Positions 1 through 5,955 of a DNA stretch of 9,082 nucleotides are shown in pieces. Source of the DNA: Nitrospira sp. (GTDB lineage Bacteria; Nitrospirota; Nitrospiria; Nitrospirales; Nitrospiraceae). Numbering within the stretch: the stretch's first letter is position 1; every line of letters starts with the position of its first letter. The stretch is taken from contig JANYAJ010000191.1 of NCBI GenBank assembly GCA_025361385.1, positions 1 to 9,082 of the forward strand, given 5' to 3'. The notes below the pieces were generated by a model. The model was not told the origin of the DNA. It did no database searches and saw only the letters and a list, made by a program, of their open reading frames with translations. The position numbers and the translations under genes were made by a program.

Positions 1-2
1 AC

Positions 3-389
3 CGGTATCTGGCAGACGGACGGCCAGCCTATGTGGCGCGTGAGCTGCCGTCGCCAGCGGATGCCATCGCCTGGATCAAAGCGGCCGGCGGTGTCGCCGT
101 GCTAGCCCACCCCACCTGGGCCAAAGTGTCGGGGGAAAGCCTGAACGCACTCCTGATCGCCTTGAAAGCCGAGGGCCTCGGTGGCATCGAAGTCCACTAT
201 AGTAGCCACACGAAGCGACAGACGAGGGAATACCACGACCTGGCCAAGCGGCTTGACTTGCTGATCACCGGTGGAAGCGATTTCCACGGCATCACCAAAC
301 CGGATATCGAGGTCGGCACCGGAAAGGGCGGCTTGAAAGTATCCGAGAAATTGCTCGATCCACTGAAAAAGGCTGCAGCACAGGCCTGA
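3..389 (+). CDS. PHP-domain phosphoesterase, C-terminal part (5' end outside window)
   Basis: The reading frame is open from the first bases and ends at TGA 387-389, giving 128 visible residues. It matches the C-terminal half of PHP (polymerase and histidinol phosphatase) proteins of the TrpH/YciV/RNase AM type. Metal-ligand motifs seen are AHP (about 105-113), the GIEVH strand, and GGSDFH (270-287), whose Asp and His are metal ligands in the family. Characterised relatives are soluble, metal-dependent enzymes that hydrolyse nucleoside 3',5'-bisphosphates or trim 5' ends of small RNAs. That exact substrate is an inference here, because many PHP proteins are only known as phosphoesterases. A GTG at 33 is in frame, but the sequence before it (RYLADGRPAYV) continues the family pattern, so it is not the start. 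The lysine- and alanine-rich end after the SDFH motif is of normal length, so the 3' end looks intact. Confidence 0.85.
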   Translation, partial: RYLADGRPAYVARELPSPADAIAWIKAAGGVAVLAHPTWAKVSGESLNALLIALKAEGLGGIEVHYSSHTKRQTREYHDLAKRLDLLITGGSDFHGITKPDIEVGTGKGGLKVSEKLLDPLKKAAAQA

Positions 390-452
390 GGAGTAGACCG
401 CTCTCCCCTCCTCTCGTTCTTGCCAACGCCGCCGCGCATTTACCCCAATTCG

Positions 453-480
453 TTGACTCTCCCATCCCATCCGCTACACT
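453..480 (+). promoter_or_regulatory. Candidate sigma70 promoter for the kinase operon
   Basis: TTGACT (453-458) and TACACT (475-480) are separated by 16 bases, close to the sigma70 -35/-10 consensus. The predicted start of transcription is near 487. That falls just after the TTG at 481, the only conventional start codon of the kinase frame ahead of its first membrane helix. Either this promoter or the 481 start must therefore be wrong. The 91-base gap after the PHP gene holds nothing else I recognise. Confidence 0.4.
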
Positions 481-1920
481 TTGAGGCGTTCACGGGCCGT
501 CTCACAAATCCCTCTGTCGAAATCCTGGACTTGGATCGCGCCCTACACCTTTGCCATCTTGGCCGTGCTCCTGGCCGGCCCCTTGCTGAGCAGCATGGCC
601 GTGGCCCAATCCGTCGCGGTTCCGTACCTGGCGCTCAGTGGGCCTCACGTCATTCGGTTGGGCGCAGACCTCCTCGCACTAACCATCCTCTGGCTCCTCG
701 CTTTTGCCGCGTCACAGCAAATCCCAGATAATGGCCGTGGCTCAAGCTTTCTCCGCAGTCTCGTCCTTCCACTCACGACCCTGATCGTCATCCTCTTCGC
801 CAATAAAGCCTTGAGAACGGTCGGACTGCCACTCGTTGAGCAGATCGGCCCTGCTCGATTCGCGTCGGGCTATGCCATCGGACTTGTCGGCTCCGGGCTC
901 TGGCTCACAACGGCGTGGCTCATGAACCATCGTTCGCTATGCAGAGCCTTCGCCCTCCCCCTCCAGACCAGACGCCAAGGGGTACAGGCACTGGCCGAAG
1001 ACGAGGAAGAAGAACAAGAGGCAGCAGAAGACTCGTCGGATGCAAAGAATCCCTCCGCTACGTCAACGATCATAACCTCTCCCCCCTCCACCCCGGGCAT
1101 GCTCGGGCGGTATAGGGTCTTGAAAGAACTGGGGCGTGGGGCGATGGGGCTGGTCTACCTGGGGAAAGATCCCACGATCCAACGATTCGTGGCCATCAAA
1201 ACGATGCGGCTCGACCAGATCGACAACAACGACAAGCTACAAGACATCAAGGCGCGGTTCTTCCGCGAGGCAGAATCTACCGGGCGCCTTTCCCATCCCA
1301 ACATCGTGACGATCTATGACGCAGGAGAGGAACACGACCTGGGGTATATCGCGATGGAACTCATTGAGGGAACCCCTCTGAAACAATGGGCCAGGCAGCC
1401 CAACTTGATGCCGCTCAACGAGGTTCTGCTGATTGTGGCCACCGCTGCGGACGCGCTGGACTATGCCCATCAGCAAGGCGTCGTCCATCGCGACATCAAG
1501 CCGGCCAACATCATGCTCACGAAAGATCGCATCGTGAAAGTCATGGATTTTGGTATTGCGAAAATTGCCTCGAGCAGCAAGACGCAGACGAATATGGTGA
1601 TGGGCACACCAACGTATATGTCCCCGGAACAAATCTCAGGAAAAAAAGTGGACGGTCGGTCGGACATTTTCTCACTCGGCGTCGTGTTGTTCGAACTCCT
1701 CACGGGACAGCCGCCGTTCACCGCCGATAATTTATCGGCCCTGCTGTTCAGTATCGCCCATCATCCGCATCCTGCCATTCACACCTTGCGGCCGGATCTT
1801 CCCCCGATGGTGCAGGAGATCGTCGATCGGGCGTTACACAAAGAATTGCCTCACCGGTATCGGCGTGCGGACGAATTCGCGCGTGAGCTCCGTGCCTGCC
1901 TGCAGAGTCTCGCGGCCTAA
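481..1920 (+). CDS. Membrane-anchored Hanks-type Ser/Thr protein kinase
   Basis: A 479-aa protein that would phosphorylate Ser/Thr on target proteins at the inner membrane. The N-terminal third has four likely transmembrane helices (about residues 18-38, 57-77, 92-108 and 127-147). A cytoplasmic linker with a strongly acidic run (172-184) follows. The kinase domain (about 209-475) is complete: P-loop GRGAMG (218-223), VAIK with Lys240, helix-C Glu263, HRDIKPAN (336-343; catalytic Asp338, so an RD kinase), DFG (356-358), SPEQ (381-384) and Asp395 in DIFSLG. The activation loop (361-380) has several Ser/Thr suited to autophosphorylation. Relatives such as PknB usually carry the sensor C-terminally, after a single helix; here the membrane part comes first and no known sensor is seen. 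The TTG start has no Shine-Dalgarno and is uncertain, but a stop at 454-456 limits any extension. It leads an operon with PP2C and FHA genes. Confidence 0.93.
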   Translation: MRRSRAVSQIPLSKSWTWIAPYTFAILAVLLAGPLLSSMAVAQSVAVPYLALSGPHVIRLGADLLALTILWLLAFAASQQIPDNGRGSSFLRSLVLPLTTLIVILFANKALRTVGLPLVEQIGPARFASGYAIGLVGSGLWLTTAWLMNHRSLCRAFALPLQTRRQGVQALAEDEEEEQEAAEDSSDAKNPSATSTIITSPPSTPGMLGRYRVLKELGRGAMGLVYLGKDPTIQRFVAIKTMRLDQIDNNDKLQDIKARFFREAESTGRLSHPNIVTIYDAGEEHDLGYIAMELIEGTPLKQWARQPNLMPLNEVLLIVATAADALDYAHQQGVVHRDIKPANIMLTKDRIVKVMDFGIAKIASSSKTQTNMVMGTPTYMSPEQISGKKVDGRSDIFSLGVVLFELLTGQPPFTADNLSALLFSIAHHPHPAIHTLRPDLPPMVQEIVDRALHKELPHRYRRADEFARELRACLQSLAA

Positions 1921-1926
1921 GGGAGG
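1921..1926 (+). promoter_or_regulatory. Shine-Dalgarno GGGAGG ahead of the PP2C gene
   Basis: GGGAGG begins on the base after the kinase TAA. It lies 6 bases before an in-frame CTG at 1933 but 21 bases before the GTG at 1948. The spacing favours initiation at the unusual CTG codon. The same GGGAGG motif at normal spacing precedes the FHA gene and the SH3 gene, so it appears to be the usual ribosome-binding sequence here. Confidence 0.55.
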
Positions 1927-1947
1927 TGTCGTCTGTCCTTCGAACGA

Positions 1948-2748
1948 GTGCATAGCGCCAAATCCGATACCGGCCTCAAGCGCCCCCACAACGAAGACTG
2001 TTTTGTGGTCGACCCTGAGCTCGGACTCTATGTCGTCTGCGACGGCATGGGTGGCAGCAATGCCGGCGAGATTGCCAGCGCCCTCGCCGCCGAAGCGATT
2101 CACACCCATCTGGCCGAAGCAGCCAACAACCCAGACCTTCCGCTGATCGGCCCCCGCGATCCTACGATGTCTGCTGAGGCCAATCGTCTTGCCAGCGCGA
2201 TTCGAACGGCCAACGAGGTCATCCATCGCGAGTCATGGAGCAGACCTGACTATGAAGGCATGGGCACCACCGTGGTCGCCGCACGACTCTCTGAGGACAT
2301 GCTCGCCATCGCCCATGTCGGGGACAGCCGGCTCTACCTCATCCGACACGCGACCATCCACGCCCTCACCACAGACCATTCCTGGGTCGCGGAACAAATG
2401 CTCAAGGGGGTCATGACAGAGGAAGAGGCGGAACGATCTCCTCGTAGAAATATCGTGACGAGAGCCCTCGGTGTCGACAGCAGCGTCGACGTTGAACTGA
2501 CGGAGGTGCCGGTGAAGAGTGGAGACGTACTGTTGCTCTGCTCAGACGGACTCACCCGTGGGGTCCGCCCGATCGACATCCTGCAAGTACTAAGCGGCTC
2601 AGAAGACCTCCCCACTCTGTCCGATCGCCTCATCGCCATGGCGAATGAAGCCGGCGGAGACGACAACACGACCGTGGTCGTCGTGGCCCTGCGAAACACA
2701 CTCCATGCCGGACTATGGGAACGGCTCAAACAACGGTTTGTCGCGTGA
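1948..2748 (+). CDS. PP2C-family (PPM) protein serine/threonine phosphatase
   Basis: A 266-aa, soluble, metal-dependent phosphatase expected to dephosphorylate the upstream kinase and its targets. All PP2C motifs are present, numbered from the GTG at 1948: NED (15-17), DGMGG (32-36) with metal-binding Asp32, GMGTT (104-108), AHVGDSR (122-128), TDHS (142-145), SDG (199-201) and the closing GGDDN (236-240). Length is normal for the stand-alone bacterial type (about 240-270 aa) and no membrane segment is seen, so it acts in the cytoplasm. The start is doubtful. The frame is open back to the kinase stop, and a CTG at 1933 sits 6 bases after a GGGAGG. That start would add the five residues MSFER (CTG read as Met). 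GTG 1948 is the first conventional codon. The gene lies 27 bases after the kinase and 34 bases before the FHA gene, as expected for a co-transcribed kinase/phosphatase pair. Confidence 0.93.
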   Translation: MHSAKSDTGLKRPHNEDCFVVDPELGLYVVCDGMGGSNAGEIASALAAEAIHTHLAEAANNPDLPLIGPRDPTMSAEANRLASAIRTANEVIHRESWSRPDYEGMGTTVVAARLSEDMLAIAHVGDSRLYLIRHATIHALTTDHSWVAEQMLKGVMTEEEAERSPRRNIVTRALGVDSSVDVELTEVPVKSGDVLLLCSDGLTRGVRPIDILQVLSGSEDLPTLSDRLIAMANEAGGDDNTTVVVVALRNTLHAGLWERLKQRFVA

Positions 2749-2769
2749 CCCATCAGAGGAATCTTGTAC

Positions 2770-2775
2770 GGGAGG
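2770..2775 (+). promoter_or_regulatory. Shine-Dalgarno that fixes the FHA gene start
   Basis: GGGAGG lies 7 bases before ATG 2783. The reading frame is open further upstream (to 2645), but that part overlaps the end of the PP2C gene. The ribosome-binding site marks 2783 as the real start. Confidence 0.75.
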
Positions 2776-2782
2776 CCACATC

Positions 2783-3499
2783 ATGCCGGAGACGCTGACA
2801 CAACCAGCCACATTACTGGTCAAACTTCACGGGAAGGGCTCACAGCAGATCGAGTTGACCCATGAGACCGTGACGATCGGCCGGAAGGCCGACAATACCC
2901 TCGCCATCGATGACTCCGCCGTCTCGGGACACCATGCACGGATCGTTAAGATTCAGGCTGTCTTTTTTCTTGAAGACTTGAAGAGCACCAACGGCACGGC
3001 CATCAATGGACAATCGATCACGCGCCATCAACTTCATGACGCGGATGTGATTACCATCGGCCAACACCGGATCGTCTTCCAAGAACAGACAACAGCCGGT
3101 ACGGCAACGCCTGCCCCATCAGTCGATTTAGATCGAACCGTCGCGCTCACGGGATCGAACCGTACCGCCGAGGAACCGGCGCTCAGAGCCAAGGTCCTGG
3201 TTGTGGCCGGGAAGACCAATCGGTTGGAGTACTCCCTCAACAAACAAGTCACTCTCATCGGATCACAAGACGGAGCGGCCATTCGGTTGACCGGCTGGTT
3301 TGCCCAAAAATCCGCAGCACGAATCGCCCAACGAGGCCAGAGCTACGCCATCAGCCCTTCTCAAGGCACGAAGTCGCTGCTCGTCAACGGCACGAATGTC
3401 GTGGGACAACAGATTCTGAAAAATGGGGACCAGATCGAAGTGGCAGGTGTACAGCTGACGTTCTATCTGCTCTCCGGATCTAAACAGGCCGCTCGCTAA
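2783..3499 (+). CDS. Tandem FHA-domain phosphothreonine-binding protein
   Basis: A 238-aa soluble adaptor. The first forkhead-associated domain (about residues 12-100) has the full binding signature: GRK (33-35), SGHH (48-51) and KSTNGT (67-72), followed by ING. It should bind phosphothreonine peptides. A linker rich in Thr, Ala and Pro (101-135) contains the motif DRTVAL around Thr119, a possible phosphorylation site by inference. The second half (136-232) has the same strand pattern (VTLIGSQDGAAIRL, then LLVNGTNV and NGDQIEV) but lacks the GR and SxxH pair, so it looks like a degenerate FHA fold that may have lost phosphopeptide binding. The gene is last in the kinase-PP2C-FHA operon, which suggests that it reads marks set by the kinase. 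There is no transmembrane segment. It ends with TAA 3497-3499, 11 bases from the stop of the converging Cys-rich gene, and I see no clear terminator between them. Confidence 0.9.
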   Translation: MPETLTQPATLLVKLHGKGSQQIELTHETVTIGRKADNTLAIDDSAVSGHHARIVKIQAVFFLEDLKSTNGTAINGQSITRHQLHDADVITIGQHRIVFQEQTTAGTATPAPSVDLDRTVALTGSNRTAEEPALRAKVLVVAGKTNRLEYSLNKQVTLIGSQDGAAIRLTGWFAQKSAARIAQRGQSYAISPSQGTKSLLVNGTNVVGQQILKNGDQIEVAGVQLTFYLLSGSKQAAR

Positions 3500-3510
3500 G
3501 ACGCATACGA

Positions 3511-4143
3511 CTATTGAACGTAGAGCGCGCCCTTCGGAAGGGTCTCGTAACATCGGTCCGACACGTCCGGGGCATTGGATTGGAGACATTGGAGAATCTG
3601 CCCGCCTCCGGGTACGACGTCGGGGCAAAACCGTTTCACATCCTCATCGCAGGCGGCCATCATCCGACCGCGATCTTCCTTCCACTTCACAAACCACTCG
3701 CGCACCTGGCTTTGGCAAAGCGGAGACAGTTTTCTGGCCCGCTGCTCAAGGCAATGCGTGCGTGCAGCACCGTCTGGAGAATCGGGGCACAATTCTTCGA
3801 TCTCGGATTCGCATCTCAATTTTGCGACCTGCGCGGCACGAGGGTTGAACCGCGTCACCGCTGGAACATCAACTCGTGCGTCGGATGACCGTTCCTCCTC
3901 TCGCCTCGGCCTGACAACCGCTGAGGTCATCGGAGGAGCACCGGGAATGGTGAGATCTAACTGAGGCGGCGCAGGCACAGGAGACGAGGAATGTGCAGCC
4001 GGACGAGTCTCAGCCGGTACTGCAGCCACAGACAGCTCTTCTTGTGAGGGGAAATTAGCCGCCACCGTCCCCCAGACAAGCCCGAGACCAAGCAGTGTCA
4101 TGGCGCCGGCCATGATCCCGAGTGAAGACTGCTGCTGTGCCAT
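3511..4143 (-). CDS. Exported or membrane-anchored protein with two four-cysteine repeats
   Basis: A 210-aa protein. Residues 9-28 form one hydrophobic segment, either a signal peptide (possible cleavage near VAAN, 27-30) or an anchor; few positive charges precede it. A Pro/Ala/Ser-rich spacer follows (about 35-80), then a charged stretch (80-110) and two repeats with matching cysteine spacing: C111-x7-C119-x11-C131-x11-C143 and C165-x7-C173-x12-C186-x11-C198. Each has an E/D-rich helix running into CPD. This matches the Cys-rich repeat family (PF00839, Golgi apparatus protein 1 type), also found in many bacterial secreted proteins of unknown role. The eight cysteines probably form disulfides in the periplasm. 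ATG 4143 is preferred over GTG 4164 because GGGGGG precedes it at 5 bases. Function is unknown. The gene is third on the minus strand, 148 bases after its upstream neighbour. Confidence 0.85.
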   Translation of the reverse strand: MAQQQSSLGIMAGAMTLLGLGLVWGTVAANFPSQEELSVAAVPAETRPAAHSSSPVPAPPQLDLTIPGAPPMTSAVVRPRREEERSSDARVDVPAVTRFNPRAAQVAKLRCESEIEELCPDSPDGAARTHCLEQRARKLSPLCQSQVREWFVKWKEDRGRMMAACDEDVKRFCPDVVPGGGQILQCLQSNAPDVSDRCYETLPKGALYVQ

Positions 4144-4148
4144 GATTG

Positions 4149-4154
4149 CCCCCC
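4149..4154 (-). promoter_or_regulatory. Shine-Dalgarno (GGGGGG) for the Cys-rich repeat gene
   Basis: On the minus strand GGGGGG lies 5 bases before ATG 4143. The in-frame GTG at 4164 has no comparable site, so this decides the start. Confidence 0.6.
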
Positions 4155-4291
4155 TATCTGACACTGACCGGTCTCAGCATAGGATACGCCGTGAGAAAAA
4201 TCGATGAATTGTCCGGTTTTTACGGACGAGAATTCGTGAGGGCGGTCGCGCTGAAGCATGATAAGGGGAAAAGGAGAGGAGGGAGCGACGG

Positions 4292-5305
4292 TCAGTTCTC
4301 GGGTGTCTCGACGATGTGATTCTCGAACCTGGTGCAACCCTCGGCGAGGAGGCGATTGGTGAGCATCTCTCCAGGCCATTCGATCGGCAAATCGGCCGTG
4401 AAGACCCAGACATCGGGAGAGGTCCAAACAGGACCATGGTCTTCGGGCAGCTCGGGGTCAAACAGGTCGGTCCAGACCGGCATGTAGACACCGTTCCCGC
4501 ATTGCGTATGGAGGTGCACGATCGTGCGGGCACGCACGAGGGGGTCGAGATCGCGCCAGACCGCTGCGGTCTCATCCGCCAACCGATGGAGCCGCACGGC
4601 ATTTTGCGCATCGAACATGGCGTAGGCGGCATAGACCGGCGCCTCAAGCATATCGGGAGCGAGCGCCAACTCGGGACATTGCTCCACGAGACCTTCAAGG
4701 AGCGCCCGGCGATGCCGGTCTTCCAGCGCATCGGGCAGTCCCGAATCCGGCACCCCGATCAACTCAAAGAAGAGAAACGCCGTACTCTCGACGGGCGGAT
4801 AGAGCCGGGCCGCAATCGATGTGGTCCGTTGCGAATCCGCAACTGAGCTCAAATGATCGTTCAAGCCCTGGAGACTGAGCGGCTCTAACGTCGAATCGGT
4901 CAGGAGACGAGACTCGACTCGCACCACTGTCCCGGCTGAGAGGCGAAGATGCCGATGCAGCAAATCTGCCGTCGCGACCGGGTCGATCTTGAGCTTGAGC
5001 GGATGGGTCAGATTCGCCTGGAGAGGAAGCTCCAAGGCCGCCATGATGGCATAAGACAGCTTGTCATCGGCCGGCCCATCTATGAGTACAGAACAGGAGG
5101 CCTCTGCGAGGAGATCGAAGAGCCATTCCGCCATGTCCTCATCCAGCGCCGCCAGCACCGTAAGGAGATCGTATTCCCGTCCCTGCTCCAAAAAGGCCTG
5201 CAGTGTATCGATTGCCGCATCGGTATCGCCATGGTCATGGCGCCGGGCATTGATCAAGTGCACGAGATCTCGGGTGAGGGGGTCGGGACGAGACCAACTC
5301 AACAT
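4292..5305 (-). CDS. Conserved-looking hypothetical protein, soluble
   Basis: I do not recognise this 337-aa protein. It is acidic and leucine-rich, with no signal peptide or membrane segment, so probably cytoplasmic. The first half looks helical, including a DEDMAEWLFDLLAEAS stretch (about 55-70). A middle segment has alternating hydrophobics (VESTAFLFFELIGVPDSG, about 171-188). The C-terminal 90 residues are rich in Trp, Pro and Asp (WTDLFDPELPEDHG, then WTSPDVWVFTADLP). Cysteines are few and show no metal-binding arrangement, and there is no P-loop. Codon use resembles its neighbours, so it does not look foreign. ATG 5305 is preferred over the in-frame GTG 5326 because GGAGGAG precedes it by 9 bases. 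It lies between yjbQ (126 bases upstream) and the Cys-rich gene (148 bases downstream), all on the minus strand; these gaps are wide, so a shared operon is possible but not shown. Confidence 0.8.
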   Translation of the reverse strand: MLSWSRPDPLTRDLVHLINARRHDHGDTDAAIDTLQAFLEQGREYDLLTVLAALDEDMAEWLFDLLAEASCSVLIDGPADDKLSYAIMAALELPLQANLTHPLKLKIDPVATADLLHRHLRLSAGTVVRVESRLLTDSTLEPLSLQGLNDHLSSVADSQRTTSIAARLYPPVESTAFLFFELIGVPDSGLPDALEDRHRRALLEGLVEQCPELALAPDMLEAPVYAAYAMFDAQNAVRLHRLADETAAVWRDLDPLVRARTIVHLHTQCGNGVYMPVWTDLFDPELPEDHGPVWTSPDVWVFTADLPIEWPGEMLTNRLLAEGCTRFENHIVETPEN

Positions 5306-5314
5306 ATCAACAGA

Positions 5315-5321
5315 CTCCTCC
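5315..5321 (-). promoter_or_regulatory. Shine-Dalgarno (GGAGGAG) for the 337-aa hypothetical gene
   Basis: On the minus strand GGAGGAG ends 9 bases before ATG 5305 and lies inside the reading frame that would start at GTG 5326. It supports the shorter protein. Confidence 0.55.
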
Positions 5322-5431
5322 AGCACAGTCGTGCATCACTGGCCCCATGTTGCCAAACTTTCCCTGTGGTAGCAAGCGCTCCAGCAGTTTATTCCCACAA
5401 GATCCTGTCCCTTGCTGAGACGGCATCGGGC

Positions 5432-5845
5432 TCACGCTCCAATCACCTTGACTAGCACACGTTTCCGCCGCATGCCATCGAACTCTCCGTAAAAGATCTG
5501 TTCCCAGGGACCGAAGTCCAACCGGCCTTCGGTGATCGCAATGACAACTTCTCGGCCCATCAGCTGGCGTTTGATGTGCGCGTCGCCGTTATCTTCGCCG
5601 GTCTCGTTATGCCGATAGGTCGCGGCCTGAGGAACCAGCCGGTCCAAGAATCGGTCATAGTCCTTGAGTAAGCCCGGTTCGTCGTCGTTAATGTAGACGC
5701 TCGCCGTGATATGCATGGCGTTGACCAAGACGAGCCCCTCTTGGACCCCGCTCTTCTTGACCGCCGCCTCGACCTGTTGCGTGATATTGAGGTAGGCGCG
5801 CCTCGTCTTCGTTTCGAACCAGAGCTCTTCGCGATAGGATTTCAT
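5432..5845 (-). CDS. yjbQ: YjbQ/UPF0047 family protein (secondary thiamine-phosphate synthase type)
   Basis: A 137-aa protein, full length for the family (about 130-140 aa), soluble and expected to form a trimer as in solved family structures. Conserved features are NAMHITASV with His45, NDDEPGLL (53-60), [16 protein letters not shown] (77-92) with His90, the [12 protein letters not shown] block (106-117), and a C-terminal strand of basic and hydrophobic residues ending in VKVIG. The family name comes from weak thiamine-phosphate synthase activity of YjbQ in E. coli. That is probably not the main role, and the true physiological function remains unsettled. No thiamine genes are seen nearby. 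ATG 5845 gives the usual N-terminus, although no Shine-Dalgarno is evident. It is divergent from the ribonucleotide reductase gene, with 110 bases between the two starts. Confidence 0.93.
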   Translation of the reverse strand: MKSYREELWFETKTRRAYLNITQQVEAAVKKSGVQEGLVLVNAMHITASVYINDDEPGLLKDYDRFLDRLVPQAATYRHNETGEDNGDAHIKRQLMGREVVIAITEGRLDFGPWEQIFYGEFDGMRRKRVLVKVIGA

Positions 5846-5867
5846 GGTCGTCGGTCAGTAGAGGTTC

Positions 5868-5897
5868 ATTCTGCCGAACCGGACCGTCAAGATGCAA
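5868..5897 (-). promoter_or_regulatory. Weak candidate promoter for yjbQ
   Basis: On the minus strand TTGCAT (5897-5892) and CAGAAT (5873-5868) are 18 bases apart, with predicted transcription start near 5861, 16 bases before the ATG. Both boxes deviate from consensus, so this is only a suggestion. Confidence 0.2.
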
Positions 5898-5943
5898 GCA
5901 GGACGAACCGGTAGACGCCATCGATCAATCGGATACGGCGGTA

Positions 5944-5949
5944 TATACT
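5944..5949 (+). promoter_or_regulatory. -10 box of the ribonucleotide reductase gene, predicting a leaderless mRNA
   Basis: TATACT is a strong -10 hexamer. The usual distance from its end to +1 puts the transcription start at 5956, exactly the A of the RNR ATG. No good -35 is seen 16-18 bases upstream, and the only purine run (AGGG, 5950-5953) is too close to the ATG to be a normal ribosome-binding site. Initiation on a leaderless message is inferred. Confidence 0.45.
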
Positions 5950-5955
5950 AGGGCT

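Noticed and set aside
4144..4164. GTG 4164 as start of the Cys-rich repeat protein
   Set aside because: There is no ribosome-binding site, and ATG 4143 has GGGGGG at 5 bases.
4209..4229. Hairpin TTGTCCG/CGGACGA with a T5 loop between two minus-strand genes
   Set aside because: A 7-bp stem with one G-T pair, but the nearest T-run on the minus strand begins about 10 bases after the stem, so it is a weak terminator at best.
4174..4846. Open frames overlapping the 337-aa gene on both strands
   Set aside because: Their composition is Arg/Ser/Pro-rich, typical of out-of-frame translation, and they have no start signals.
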